Program-made: the position numbers and the translations under genes
Notes under the pieces: model-generated
Database searches by the model: none
Seen by the model: the letters and a program-made list of their open reading frames with translations, nothing else
Told to the model about the DNA's origin: nothing
From: SIG78 sp036677805
GTDB lineage: Bacteria > Verrucomicrobiota > Lentisphaeria > Victivallales > Victivallaceae
Assembly (NCBI GenBank): GCA_036677805.1
Contig: JAVBVS010000004.1
Coordinates: 186,001 to 250,000 of the forward strand
Direction: 5' to 3'
DNA length: 64,000 nt
Shown: one piece after another, positions 7,522-17,400 of the stretch
Position numbering within the stretch: the stretch's first letter is position 1
Layout of the letters: every line of letters begins with the position of its first letter

Positions 7522-10479
7522 ATGAGCAACGAACGAAACATGCTTTCCGACATCATTTCCGAACATAGCGCCAAACTCGAACGCTGGTACAAGACATTGC
7601 ACCAGATCATGCCCGATTACTTTTTCAAGACCTTCTCGCCGCCGCAACTGGCGGCCATCATCCCGCTGCTGTTCAACATCGAAAAAGAAGGCGGCATGCA
7701 GACCATCGAAATCGACGACCGCGTCATTCTGATTTATCTTCAGGACGACGCCCGGCGCAACACCGAGTGCGACCGGCTGATCCGCAACCGGCCGATCAGC
7801 AGCATCGTCGTCCACAAATCCAAAATGCCGATTCTGGTCGACGGCGCGGCGCGGACGCTGGTGGTGGAGAGCCTGATGCTGCCGTCCAAGAATGTCACCG
7901 ACATTACGCCGCTGCATACCTACAAGGCCGTCTCCGACACCTACAAGAAACTTTACGGCAAGGCTCCGGCCGAACTCAAGGATGTCTATTCCCGGCTGAT
8001 CTGGCGCAACGTCGCCGACCTCAGCCACGAACGGCTCGCCGCCCGGCTCAATCTGGTGCTCCGGGTTCAGGACAAGGACTATATGGAGTTCGAGATCGAC
8101 CGGCTGAGCCCCTCCGAATGCCGCCTGACGCTGGCCTGCCCGGGGTTTCAGCCGCATTCGCTCTATCTGGCGAAGGTGTCCGAATTGGTTGAGCTGTCCG
8201 ATTTCACCATCGAGCGCAGCTACTTCCGCGATATGACCAGCCAGAGCAATCCCCACGATTTCGACCGCAAGCCGGTGGCGACTGCGGCGCTGTACATCAA
8301 GCCGGTCAAGACCGCGACGCTGAATCTGGTTCAGGTGCGCTCGCTGGCCGAAACCCTGCGCACCTTGTTCTGGAGTCCGACCGACGATCCCTTCCATGCC
8401 GAACTGGTGCGGCGCAAGCTGGTCACGCTGGCCGAAGCCGATCTGCTCCGCGCCGGGGCGGAATTCGCTCATACCCAGCTGGCCTTCGTCGACCGCAGCG
8501 CTTACAACCGCGACGACATCTACCGTTACATGGCGCTCTATCCGGCGATCCTGAAGAGCATGGTCGACTTCTTCAATCTGCGCTTCGATCCGGCGATCAA
8601 GCGCAATGAAAAACGCGAACAGACTCTGGTCAAGCAGATCAGCAACGCCGTCCATGCGATCAACAGCGGGGTTTACTACAACGACGCGATCGCCCGGGTG
8701 ATTTTCCGCAGTGTGCTCAATTTCATCGAGTCGATCCTGAAGACCAACTTCTTCTGCGGCACCCAATCGGCGCTTTCCTTCCGGCTCAATCCGGACTTCA
8801 TGCACTTTTATGAAGCGCTGACGCCGTCCTACACCGGAGCGTTTCCGACCGAACGGCCGTACGGGGTCTTCTTCTTTTATCGTGAGAATGCGATCGGATT
8901 TCAGGTGCGGTTTTCGGAAATCGCGCGCGGCGGCTGGCGCACCGTGGTGCCCAAGCGCAGCACCAACAGGCTTGAAACCCTGGCGGCGTTCGACTCAGCC
9001 AACGACGAAATCTACCGGGAAGTCTATGTGCTGGCCCACACCCAGCATATGAAGAACAAGGACATCTACGAAGGCGGCGCCAAGATGATTACGCTGCTCA
9101 ATCTCGAACCCGGCGAGGAATTCCATACCGCGCTGTGGGAGACGCAGCGTTCGATCTGCGAGGCGTTCCTGGCATTGATCAATTACGATGATGACGGCAA
9201 GCTGCGCGACCGCAAGATCGTCGACCGTTATGCGCGCAAGGAAATCATCGAAATCGGGCCGGATGAAAACATGTTCGATCCGATGCTCGAATGGATGGGC
9301 AATTTTGCGGCGCGGGAAGGCTACACCCTGGGCGCCGGACTGATTTCCGGCAAGCCGAACGGCGGCATCAACCACAAGGAGTTCGGCGTCACCAGTTTCG
9401 GCGTCTTCCAGTATCTGCTGCGCACCATGCGCGAACTCGGCATCAATCCCGAACAGGATGAGTTCAGCGTGAAAATCGCCGGCGGCCCCGGCGGCGACGT
9501 CGCCGGCAACATGATGAAGCTTCTGCTGCGCAAAAACGGCGACGCCTGGATTTTTCCGAAGCTGAAAATTGTGGCGGTCACTGACGGTCCGGCGGCAATT
9601 TGCGATCCGGACGGGATCGACCGCGATGAATTGGGCCGTCTGGTGTTGAATCAGAACCTCGACAGCTTCAATCCCGACCGTCTCCACGGCAACGGCGCCT
9701 ATATGCTGTTCAGCAAGCCGGTGCTGGACGGCGACGGCTTCGAGCGCCACCGGCTGGTCGAATGTCGCAAACACGCGCTGACCGAAAAGATGATCAACCG
9801 CGACGAGTACATGAAGCTGTTCCAGAACAATCTCTACGGCTATGCCGACATCTTCCTGCCCTGCGGCGGCCGGCCGTCGACGATCAACATCACCAATTAC
9901 CTCGATTATCTGCCCGAAGGCAAGCCGTCGAGCCGGGCGATCGTCGAAGGCGCGAACAGTTTCATCACGCCCGATGCGCGGATCAAGCTCCAGGAAGCAG
10001 GCATTCCGATCGTGAAGGACGCCTCGGCCAACAAATGCGGCGTGATTACTTCAAGTTACGAAATCCTTTCCGGATTGATGCTGGACGAGACCGAATTTCA
10101 GGAGGTCAAGCCGCGGCTGGTCAGGGAGATCATGGAACGGCTGGCGAAACTGGCGCAGGGCGAAGCCGAATGGCTTTTCGCGATGCATCGCAGCACCGGC
10201 AAGTTCCTGACCGAGTTGACCGACGAACTGAGCGGCGAGATCAACCGCAAGAATACGGAAATCTCGCTCTATCTGGGCAAGCATCCCGAGTTGATCGACG
10301 ACAAGGTGATTCTGGCCCACCTGCCGAAACTCTTCAGCGAAAAGTATCGCGACCGGTTGAGCCGGATTCCGGCGGAGTATCGCCGGGCGATCGTTTCGGT
10401 GGAACTGGCGACACGGATCGTCTATCACCAGAGCAACATGCTGGTGTATGAAATCAACGCTGCGATGGCTTCGATCTGA
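7522..10479 (+). CDS. Large NAD-dependent glutamate dehydrogenase
   Basis: A 985-residue dehydrogenase expected to interconvert glutamate and 2-oxoglutarate. About 450 N-terminal residues of regulatory-type sequence precede the catalytic part. Catalytic features: FSEIARGGWR near residue 465, the lysine-containing YEGGAKMITLLN near 515, KPNGGINHKEFGVTS near 612, the Rossmann-type AGGPGGDVAGNMM near 652, and LPCGGRPSTINITNYLDYL near 780. The length lies between the ~450-aa hexameric enzymes and the ~1600-aa GdhB type, matching the ~115-kDa NAD-GDH group. The gene stands alone between a promoter and a strong terminator. Confidence 0.88.
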   Translation: MSNERNMLSDIISEHSAKLERWYKTLHQIMPDYFFKTFSPPQLAAIIPLLFNIEKEGGMQTIEIDDRVILIYLQDDARRNTECDRLIRNRPISSIVVHKSKMPILVDGAARTLVVESLMLPSKNVTDITPLHTYKAVSDTYKKLYGKAPAELKDVYSRLIWRNVADLSHERLAARLNLVLRVQDKDYMEFEIDRLSPSECRLTLACPGFQPHSLYLAKVSELVELSDFTIERSYFRDMTSQSNPHDFDRKPVATAALYIKPVKTATLNLVQVRSLAETLRTLFWSPTDDPFHAELVRRKLVTLAEADLLRAGAEFAHTQLAFVDRSAYNRDDIYRYMALYPAILKSMVDFFNLRFDPAIKRNEKREQTLVKQISNAVHAINSGVYYNDAIARVIFRSVLNFIESILKTNFFCGTQSALSFRLNPDFMHFYEALTPSYTGAFPTERPYGVFFFYRENAIGFQVRFSEIARGGWRTVVPKRSTNRLETLAAFDSANDEIYREVYVLAHTQHMKNKDIYEGGAKMITLLNLEPGEEFHTALWETQRSICEAFLALINYDDDGKLRDRKIVDRYARKEIIEIGPDENMFDPMLEWMGNFAAREGYTLGAGLISGKPNGGINHKEFGVTSFGVFQYLLRTMRELGINPEQDEFSVKIAGGPGGDVAGNMMKLLLRKNGDAWIFPKLKIVAVTDGPAAICDPDGIDRDELGRLVLNQNLDSFNPDRLHGNGAYMLFSKPVLDGDGFERHRLVECRKHALTEKMINRDEYMKLFQNNLYGYADIFLPCGGRPSTINITNYLDYLPEGKPSSRAIVEGANSFITPDARIKLQEAGIPIVKDASANKCGVITSSYEILSGLMLDETEFQEVKPRLVREIMERLAKLAQGEAEWLFAMHRSTGKFLTELTDELSGEINRKNTEISLYLGKHPELIDDKVILAHLPKLFSEKYRDRLSRIPAEYRRAIVSVELATRIVYHQSNMLVYEINAAMASI

Positions 10480-10607
10480 CGATGAAAGCGCGCCGCCGCG
10501 GAACGCCGGATTCCGCAACGGCGCGGCATTTCTCCGGCATTGCGAGTCATGACGGAGCAGGACCGTCATGGCGGCGCGCCGGAGAAGCGGATTCATCGTT
10601 GTGATAA

Positions 10608-10640
10608 AAAGAGCCCGGCAATCCGCCGGGCTCTTGTTTT
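10608..10640. terminator. Bidirectional terminator
   Basis: Stem GAGCCCGGC (10611-10619) / GCCGGGCTC (10625-10633), extended by flanking A/T pairs. On the plus strand it is followed by TTGTTTT and ends the glutamate dehydrogenase transcript. On the minus strand it is followed by TTTTT and would end the small unit at 10.7-11.0 kb. Confidence 0.85.
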
Positions 10641-10700
10641 GTGAAGATGATAACGGCGCGAGGGGGGGATGCTTCACCTGTTCCCCGCTGCCGGAGCGGA

Positions 10701-10865
10701 TCAATCCTGCGACTGCTGCCGGGTATTTTTTTCCCGCAGCCGATCACGGACGGGCTTGATCAAAGCGCAGAAGGCGCAGGCAACCAATATCGGAATGAGA
10801 TGGCAGATTACTCCGACGATCATTTTCGGCCATCTGAGCCATTTTGCGGCGATATTGGGTTTCAT
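10701..10865 (-). CDS. Putative 54-aa membrane protein
   Basis: ATG 10865 to TGA 10701. The peptide has a basic N-terminus (KPNIAAKWLRWPK), one hydrophobic helix (MIVGVICHLIPILVACAFCA) and a charged C-terminus (KPVRDRLREKNTRQQSQD), a plausible one-helix membrane protein. In the same frame and immediately upstream (10866-10952) a 28-codon ORF, also hydrophobic, ends with TGA directly followed by this ATG. The two could be coupled peptides or one 83-residue protein broken by a stop codon. No clear ribosome binding site precedes ATG 10865. A consensus-like promoter (11019-11047) and a terminator (10608-10640) frame the unit. No recognised family. Confidence 0.42.
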   Translation of the reverse strand: MKPNIAAKWLRWPKMIVGVICHLIPILVACAFCALIKPVRDRLREKNTRQQSQD

Positions 10866-11018
10866 TCAATTATTTTCGGTTATGACAGGCATGAGACTTT
10901 CGGGAAGAACAAAGCCACAAATCCACATGACAATTTGGTCCGGAAACGGCATCGGCGATGCTCGATAATCCCGGATTTCCTGTCTCGCTCAGAACCCGTT
11001 CCATTTTCTTATCTTTTA

Positions 11019-11047
11019 AATATACAAAAATTTTTCCGTATTGTCAA
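11019..11047 (-). promoter_or_regulatory. Strong minus-strand promoter
   Basis: TTGACA (11047-11042), 17-nt spacer, TATATT (11024-11019): near-perfect sigma-70 consensus. It points into 10.6-11.0 kb, where the only plausible product is the small membrane ORF or an untranslated RNA of about 400 nt. Confidence 0.6.
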
Positions 11048-11197
11048 GGGGGCGGATCAGAATTTTCGCCTGGAAACCCATTGAAATGCGGCGGACTGTG
11101 CCGGGCGATGGTCCGTTTCCGGAGATAGTCCGACCAATCAAATCATGAATAGATGCCATAGCCGCCGGTTTCGCTGTCGGCAACCGCAATATCAAGA

Positions 11198-11232
11198 AGC
11201 CGCGGACTCCGTTTGAAAGGAGGTCCGCGGCT
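11198..11232 (-). terminator. Hairpin downstream of DUF4434 gene
   Basis: Stem AGCCGCGGAC (11198-11207) / GTCCGCGGCT (11223-11232), about 47 nt past the stop of the minus-strand DUF4434 gene. Only a short T-rich stretch follows, so it is a weak intrinsic terminator at best. 11050-11195 holds nothing else I can recognise. Confidence 0.45.
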
Positions 11233-11278
11233 GGAAAGTCCGGGAATCCGGCGGCATGGTACGGGGACGGAACCGGCG

Positions 11279-12181
11279 CTATCGGCCGAGATACTCGCGG
11301 TAGCATTCCCGGAGGTGGCCCGCGGCCGGATAACAGGAGTGGCGGCTCAGGAAATGAGGCGCTTCAAAAGTAACGATTTTCGATACATGAGGCTGGGCGG
11401 CTTCGAGCTTGAACCGCATCTTGGTCCACTCGATTGCCGGGAAATGCCATGGCATATCGCGATCGAAGGTTTCGAGATTGCTCCAGAAGTCAATGCCGTA
11501 TTCATCGCAGACCGTCCGGGTGGCCGCCAGAAAATCCGGCAGTTCGCGGAAGTCCACATGACCGTCCATGAACGCGGCGTGATCAATCAGTCCTTCGAGC
11601 TGTTCGTAAATGTAGCGAAAATGTTTTACATGGAGTTCCGGGGTTACGGCGAACCGCGGTTCATATTTTTTTCCCGCATAGCGCGGGCTGATCATGATTT
11701 TTTTATCAGGCGTGTCGGTACGCATTTTTCGGGCCAGAGGGTGCCATATTTTTTCCTGATGGAACTTCATGTCGCCCTCATGACTCAAGTACCAGCCGTA
11801 AAAGGAAGGATGATGCAGATAGCGGGCTTCCAGTTCATCGATCAGCCGGAGATTGACGGCGACCTCGCTCTCCCAGTCATTGAGCATCCAGAACTTTCCG
11901 GTATCGAACAGTCCGATGTAAACTTTGAGTTCAAGCCGGTCGGCTTCGGTCAGAAGAAATTCCAGCAGGTCCTCGGGATCATGAAGCAGACAGCGCATTA
12001 CCGGGGAGTCATACATTGCCGAATCCTGCCATCCGGTGCGAATTATGATCAAAGTATCGATTCCGAGTTCTTTTTCGTCCTCCAGTTCGGTTCGCCACAC
12101 TTCGCGGGTCCAGTTGTTGGACGGGATGTCGCAGGCGATGCCGTCGATGAAGGTGCCGGTGATGACAGGGGGATGGTTCAT
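11279..12181 (-). CDS. DUF4434-type glycosidase-like protein
   Basis: A 300-residue protein without a signal peptide, so probably cytoplasmic. The N-terminal ITGTFIDGIACDIPSNNWTREVWRTELEDEKELGIDTLII matches the start of DUF4434 proteins, which have a TIM-barrel fold related to glycoside hydrolases. FYGWYLSHEGD carries acidic residues at a strand end typical of such barrels. Start ATG 12181 has AAGGAG at 12191-12196 with 9-nt spacing, and a TTG at 12187 is less likely. It follows the LacI gene by 20 bp and is presumably the gene it controls. The substrate is unknown. Confidence 0.72.
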   Translation of the reverse strand: MNHPPVITGTFIDGIACDIPSNNWTREVWRTELEDEKELGIDTLIIIRTGWQDSAMYDSPVMRCLLHDPEDLLEFLLTEADRLELKVYIGLFDTGKFWMLNDWESEVAVNLRLIDELEARYLHHPSFYGWYLSHEGDMKFHQEKIWHPLARKMRTDTPDKKIMISPRYAGKKYEPRFAVTPELHVKHFRYIYEQLEGLIDHAAFMDGHVDFRELPDFLAATRTVCDEYGIDFWSNLETFDRDMPWHFPAIEWTKMRFKLEAAQPHVSKIVTFEAPHFLSRHSCYPAAGHLRECYREYLGR

Positions 12182-12201
12182 GATCAAAAACTCCTTGAAA
12201 T

Positions 12202-13233
12202 TTAGGTATCTTGCATGGTTTTGCGAACGATAAGTTCAGGTTTGAGCAATTCGGATTTTTCCGGCAGGCCTTTGAGCATGTTGATCAATTTGACGATGGC
12301 GAGCCGCCCCATTTCCCGGAAAGGCTGGCGGATGGTAGCCACTTCCGGATAAAGCACCCGGAGAAAAAATTCATCGTCATAGCCTATGATGCGCAAGGTG
12401 CGTTTTTTTTCGGTCAGGCCATGGCGGATGATTTCATGGAGCAACCGCGCCGCCAGCCAATCGCCGTCGCAGAAGATGCCGGCCGGCTCCGTCTGCTCCC
12501 AGTCGATCAGGCGGATAAAGTTATGCAGCATGGCAAGAATTGCCGGACCGCCGAAATCGATATTGCTGCTTTGGAACAGGGTGGCGGAAATTCCCGCCTG
12601 TCCCATTGCTTCCAGGAATCCCCGGGTGCGTTCATTGCGGTAACAGTTGTCGCCGGAGACCATGCCGAAACAATTTTTGCAGCCGTGTTGAACCAGATAT
12701 TCCCCGGCCAGCTTGCCGCCGTGATAATTATCGATCCGGATCGATACCAGCGGCAGCTCCGCCGGTGCATTGTTGTGGATCAGGACGATCCGTCCATCGC
12801 GCCGTTCGAGCGCATCGACCATGTCCATGAAGCCTGCGACATCGTGAGGGTCGGGCGGATAATAGGCTATGATGCCGAGGTTGCGATTGGTCTCGCCGTA
12901 GTTGCGCACGAAATGGCGAAATGATTCCCGGTCGGCATCGGAATAAATATGCAGCGGAGTATCCGCCGCGTTCGCGGCTGTGGCGATCGCGGTCAGGAGC
13001 TCCAGCATCAGACTGCTGTGATTCTCCGGGACGAACACCCCGATGACGCCTGCCGCACGGTGGCGCGAACGTTCATGACGGGATTGATAGCCGGCCTGGC
13101 GCGCAATTTCCACCACGCGTGCCGCCGTGGCTTTGGCGACTGTGCGCGACTGGCTTACGTCCCGGCTCAGTGCCCGCGAGGCGACTGCCACCGAGCAGCC
13201 GGCGGTTCGGGCGATATCCGCCAATTTTACCAT
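12202..13233 (-). CDS. LacI-family transcriptional regulator
   Basis: 343 residues. N-terminal helix-turn-helix VKLADIARTAGCSVAVASRALSRD (residues 2-25) is followed by the hinge region and a periplasmic-binding-protein-like sugar-sensing domain (AAGVIGVFVPENHSSLMLELL, GKLAGEYLVQHGCKNCFGMVSGDN, RIIGYDDEFFLRVLYPEVATIRQP). Start ATG 13233 has AAAGGA at good spacing. It is transcribed with the DUF4434 gene and divergently from the endonuclease/phosphatase-LamG-pseudopilin genes. A perfect 9-4-9 inverted repeat at 13321-13342 in the shared promoter region is a likely binding site. Confidence 0.93.
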   Translation of the reverse strand: MVKLADIARTAGCSVAVASRALSRDVSQSRTVAKATAARVVEIARQAGYQSRHERSRHRAAGVIGVFVPENHSSLMLELLTAIATAANAADTPLHIYSDADRESFRHFVRNYGETNRNLGIIAYYPPDPHDVAGFMDMVDALERRDGRIVLIHNNAPAELPLVSIRIDNYHGGKLAGEYLVQHGCKNCFGMVSGDNCYRNERTRGFLEAMGQAGISATLFQSSNIDFGGPAILAMLHNFIRLIDWEQTEPAGIFCDGDWLAARLLHEIIRHGLTEKKRTLRIIGYDDEFFLRVLYPEVATIRQPFREMGRLAIVKLINMLKGLPEKSELLKPELIVRKTMQDT

Positions 13234-13320
13234 GATTTCGTTCCTTTCGCTTCATAAATTTGAATGATTTCCACAAAAAAACAAGTTGATTTGCGGGGTT
13301 TTTTGCAAAAATATAATACA

Positions 13321-13342
13321 ATTTGTGGAAAAATCCACAAAT
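13321..13342. promoter_or_regulatory. Inverted repeat, candidate LacI-family operator
   Basis: ATTTGTGGA (13321-13329), AAAA, TCCACAAAT (13334-13342): perfect 9-bp arms. It overlaps a minus-strand promoter (TTGTGG -35 inside the repeat, TATTAT -10), suggesting autoregulation of the LacI gene. A half-site TTTCCACAAA occurs at about 13268-13277. Confidence 0.6.
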
Positions 13343-13376
13343 TTTTGCGAAAATTAATACAAATCGCCAAACAATG

Positions 13377-13405
13377 TTGTTTTTTGATTTTTTATTTGTT
13401 ATAAT
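13377..13405 (+). promoter_or_regulatory. Promoter of phosphatase-LamG-pseudopilin genes
   Basis: TTGTTT (13377-13382), 17-nt spacer, TATAAT (13400-13405), about 54 nt before ATG 13459 and 35 bp from the inverted repeat. Confidence 0.6.
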
Positions 13406-13458
13406 AATATCGGCGTCAATCACTCGGTGCGGCATTATTTATGGGAGGCGGTGAAAAA

Positions 13459-14337
13459 ATGTCGACAGGTAACTGGAGAATGCTGCTGCATCCGGCAGGG
13501 ATTGTTGGAGTCGGATTGTTTTTGGGAATTTCGCATGTTTGGGGCAACGCGAAGGGAAACGAAGTCATGAATCAGACCGGAATCCGGAAGATTGTCACCT
13601 ATAATATTCACATCGGGATCGGCATGGATCGCAAACTTGATTTGTCCCGTATTGCCGGCGTCTTGAAAAAACTGAACCCGGATTTGTGTGCCGTCAACGA
13701 AATTGACGTTGCCTGCGAACGTTCCGGACGGCTTGATCAACTGGCGGTGTTGGGGGAACTTCTCGGTCAGGGCGGGGTTTTCGCTCAGGCGCGCCCGATC
13801 GGCCGGCATAACGGGTATGAGGCGCAGGGACCGGTGCCGGGCGCTTACGGTATCGCGGCCTTCGGCCAAAAACCATTGCTGGTGATGGAGCAATTCGCCC
13901 TGCCGCTCCCGGACGATATGGAACCGCGTACCGTATTGATCGTGCGGACCGTCGAGAAATTTCCGGTTTACTTCATCGTTACCCATCTGCCGTGGGAACC
14001 GGATGAAAAAACCGAAGCATTGCGATGCGAGTGTCTGAAAGTCATTACCGCCCGGATCAAGGAAAAAAAGTACCGCCCGGCGATTCTGGCCGGCGATCTC
14101 AATGCCGGAGGCGATTCCCGGACCATCGCTTATTTGCGGCAGGAGTGGGGCATCGCCGGAGACGGAGATTGGGAAACGACCCATCCGGCCGACCGTCCGA
14201 AGGTGCGCCTTGATTATATTGCGTTTTACCCGAAAACGGCTTTCGAGGTTATGGAATATCAGGTCGTTCCTGAGATCGTTGCCAGCGACCACCGTCCTTT
14301 CGCGGCGACGCTGAAACAGATCGAAGCGGCGGAATAA
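13459..14337 (+). CDS. Endonuclease/exonuclease/phosphatase-family protein, membrane-anchored or secreted
   Basis: 292 residues. Residues 1-35 form a signal sequence or anchor (PAGIVGVGLFLGISHVW). The rest is the EEP fold: KIVTYNIHIGIG, NEIDVACERSG near 79 (Mg-binding Glu), IVTHLPWEP, LAGDLNAGGDSR near 211, LDYIAFYP, and SDHRPFAATL near 275 (catalytic Asp-His). Such proteins hydrolyse phosphodiesters or phosphomonoesters. Position before a LamG giant suggests an extracytoplasmic target. ATG 13459 has GGGAGG at 13443-13448 (10-nt spacing), and ATG 13441 has no such site. Confidence 0.85.
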   Translation: MSTGNWRMLLHPAGIVGVGLFLGISHVWGNAKGNEVMNQTGIRKIVTYNIHIGIGMDRKLDLSRIAGVLKKLNPDLCAVNEIDVACERSGRLDQLAVLGELLGQGGVFAQARPIGRHNGYEAQGPVPGAYGIAAFGQKPLLVMEQFALPLPDDMEPRTVLIVRTVEKFPVYFIVTHLPWEPDEKTEALRCECLKVITARIKEKKYRPAILAGDLNAGGDSRTIAYLRQEWGIAGDGDWETTHPADRPKVRLDYIAFYPKTAFEVMEYQVVPEIVASDHRPFAATLKQIEAAE

Positions 14338-14402
14338 GCATAATTTACCACCGGCAGTGCGCCGGATAATCGGATTCACCCTGAAAACAAGGATCGTTCT
14401 CG

Positions 14403-17400
14403 ATGATGAAGAAAAAAAATTGGAAGTGCATCGCCATGCCGCTGCGGTTCGGAACGCTGTTCAGCATCGGTTGTCTGATGGCGGCGGCATCGGCCGCCCG
14501 GGCTGCCGACTGGTTTACCACCTATATGAACACGCCCCGTGGCCTGGAGTGTTATTTTGATTTTGATGGCGGCGGTCCGGGCGGTTCCGGCCGGGAGATG
14601 TATTGCAACATCAGCCGAAAAACTCTGCGTCCGCTGCAGAATGCCCGCTGGGTGCCGGGTTGCCGCGGAGGCGAGGCGCTCTGTTTTCGGGGCGATGAGA
14701 AATACAGCGTTCCCGATACCGGGGGCGAAGGCCGGAAAAATTTTACCCTGCTGGTTCATGCGCGGAAGGCCCCGGCGGGCGGCGGTTATCTGGTTTTGAA
14801 AAAAGGCGCGTTCGGATTTCCGCAATATGGCGAAGACGGGGAGGTGGGCGCTTATTTGAAGCTCGAAAATGGGGCCGATTTCGCACTCAAAGGCGCTTCC
14901 GACGATGGCTCGGAAACCACCTGGACGCTGGTGGTCGACGGCACTGCCGCCGCCATCTATCGCAATGGCGAATGCGTCAACCGCCGGAACCTTCCGGCTC
15001 CGGTGAGCGCCAATGCGATTCCGCTTCTCATCGGTAATTCCGGAGGCTGGAGCAAAAAAGATTTTCAAGGCACGCTTGAGTTGCTCCGGCTTTATGATTC
15101 GGCACTGTCCGCGGAACGAATCGCCGCCATTCATGCCCAGCTCCGGAGCCGGTCGGTGGAATCCGACAGTACGGTCGCATTGCAGCTGCCGCTTTATATG
15201 GCATCCCGGTTTGTCGGGGATAATGTATCCTATGAAAAGCGCCCTCAGGCGCTTTATTGCGACGGCAAAGGCGGCGGTGCGGTGCTGCCCGACTATCCGG
15301 AACTGAAAACCCCTGCGGGATTGACATTCGGCGCCTGGATCAAGCCTGAAAACACCACGCCGCACAAGCTGGAGGAACAGGGATATATTGCCAGTTGTTC
15401 TTCCGGAAACCATGCCGGATGGATGATCGGGACCTATTACGACAATGGCCTTGCCGTTTCTCTTACCACCGACAAGGGCAATTTTTCCGCCAGTGCCGCC
15501 AAGGTCCTGAAGCCGAATGTCTGGCAGCATGTCGCCTTCGCCTGGGACGGCTGCTCGCTGCAGCTTTTTGTCGATGGCGTCGCGGTGGGTGAGCGCGTTC
15601 TCACGGAAGGCAAGTTCCTGCCCTATGATGGTCCGATCACCCTCGGCAAGGCTTCCGACCGTGACGGCATGTATTATCAGGGGGCGATCGACGAAGTACG
15701 GATCTTCAGTGTCGGACTGCTTGACCGGAAGATGAGCGACGCCGGCAAGCCGGTGATTGCCGCCGCTGCCAACAGCGACCCGTCGCCGCTGAAACTGCCG
15801 CGCATGTACCAGCTCGGCAACAGCAAGAACCGGGTCCGGCCGCTGGTCGACTTTGAAGACCTTACCGGGTGGACCGTAAAAACCCACACCGGGATTGTTA
15901 CAGCGGAACTTTTCCGTTCCGAGGAGGATCCGCTGTGGGGCCAATACGCCGGGAAGCTCACCTTCAAGGCCGGTGATTATTTTGACGCCAAACTCAAAAC
16001 CATTGATCTTCTGCCGCCTGAACCGATTCTGATCGATCACGAATTCGATCGGGTGGAAATCTGGGCGTCCGGCGAATATTGGGGCAAGAGCAAGGGTGTG
16101 CGCCTGTCCGCCAATTTTGTCGGCGCCGATGGTGAAAAACTTTCCGTCCCCCTTGACTCCCGGGAATATCCGTTCGTTTTCTGGAGCGGCTGGTCGACCG
16201 CGAACCGGAGTCTGGCGGTCCCGGTCAAAGCCGGCAGCAAATTTCTCGGTTTGACGGTCAAGGATTTTGACGCCGGAAAAGCCGAAACGATTTTTCTGGA
16301 TGATTTTGCCGTTTACAAGGCATCCGAAGCGCTGCCTCCGGGGATTGAAATCCCCACTTGGAAAGAACTGGGCGCACCGACGGATTCCGATGGCCAGATG
16401 CCGCGTCTCCAGACCGGAAAAACCTGTAAAAACAGTTTCGTTTTCGACGGCCGGACCGCTACCTTTACCGCGGCCGAAGGCGCCGATTCGATCATCTTCC
16501 GCTACCGGTTGCAAAGCGGTACCCTGAACGACCTTGAAGTTTCCTGGAACGGCGGCAAGGTCTTTATCCCGGCGCAGAATGGCGGATTCCGGTTTGCTGT
16601 CGGCGATCAGACCATTGCTTCGGATGATCCCGAACTCAAAGCCGTATTGGTGGAGGCCATTCCCGGCGAGCGCGAACTCAAAACCCGTTGGCAGTGGAGC
16701 TACCGGAACCGTCCGCTCTGCCGGACCGAATTGAATCTGGCGGTGAAAAATAAAACGCTGGTGATCGATTTCATGGGCGGCGACGGCATGGTTTCACGGA
16801 TTGACGCCGGCGTCACGGCGGGTTTGCAAGACCCGAAATTGCAGACGATTCCCTACTATGTGATCCGCGGCGGGGCGAAAAATGATCCCGCGCTGCTTTA
16901 CGACAACGGCATGCTTCTATCGGTGATTTTCGACATTTATGTGACCGAATCCTCCCATTTCATCGGCGGCAGCGGTCCTGAAAAAGACGGTTCGGTCCGG
17001 GTGAACGGCGGCGCCGGCTATGGGGTTAAATCCGACCGCACCCGCAATCCGGTACGCGAGCGCATGTACCTTACGTTGAGCTCCGACATCGCCGAGGTGC
17101 TGCCGCATATCGCCAATCCGAAAAATCCGAGCATGGCCCTGAGCCGGGAAGGCCTGTGGGTGACGCGGATGTGGTATGACACCATGCCCATGTACGACTA
17201 TTTCGATCGCGCCTATGAAATGTTGAAGCTCTTTCATGCGTATGGGCTGCGCAACCTGATGATTCGCGATCACGGCACGCTTTATCGGATGTATTCGCCC
17301 AAGCGGCGCGGCGGCAGTTGTGCGCCGGGAGGCACCAGTCCGGAAATCTCCACGGTTCTGCCGGATATCGGCGGAGATGCCAAAGCCGCGGAGTATTTTC

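Noticed and set aside
10866..10868. TGA between two in-frame hydrophobic ORFs read as selenocysteine
   Set aside because: No selenocysteine insertion hairpin is apparent and the next codon is ATG, so re-initiation or decay is simpler.
10669..10968. 99-codon plus-strand ORF
   Set aside because: Ser/Arg-rich, no ribosome binding site, and opposite to a framed minus-strand transcription unit.
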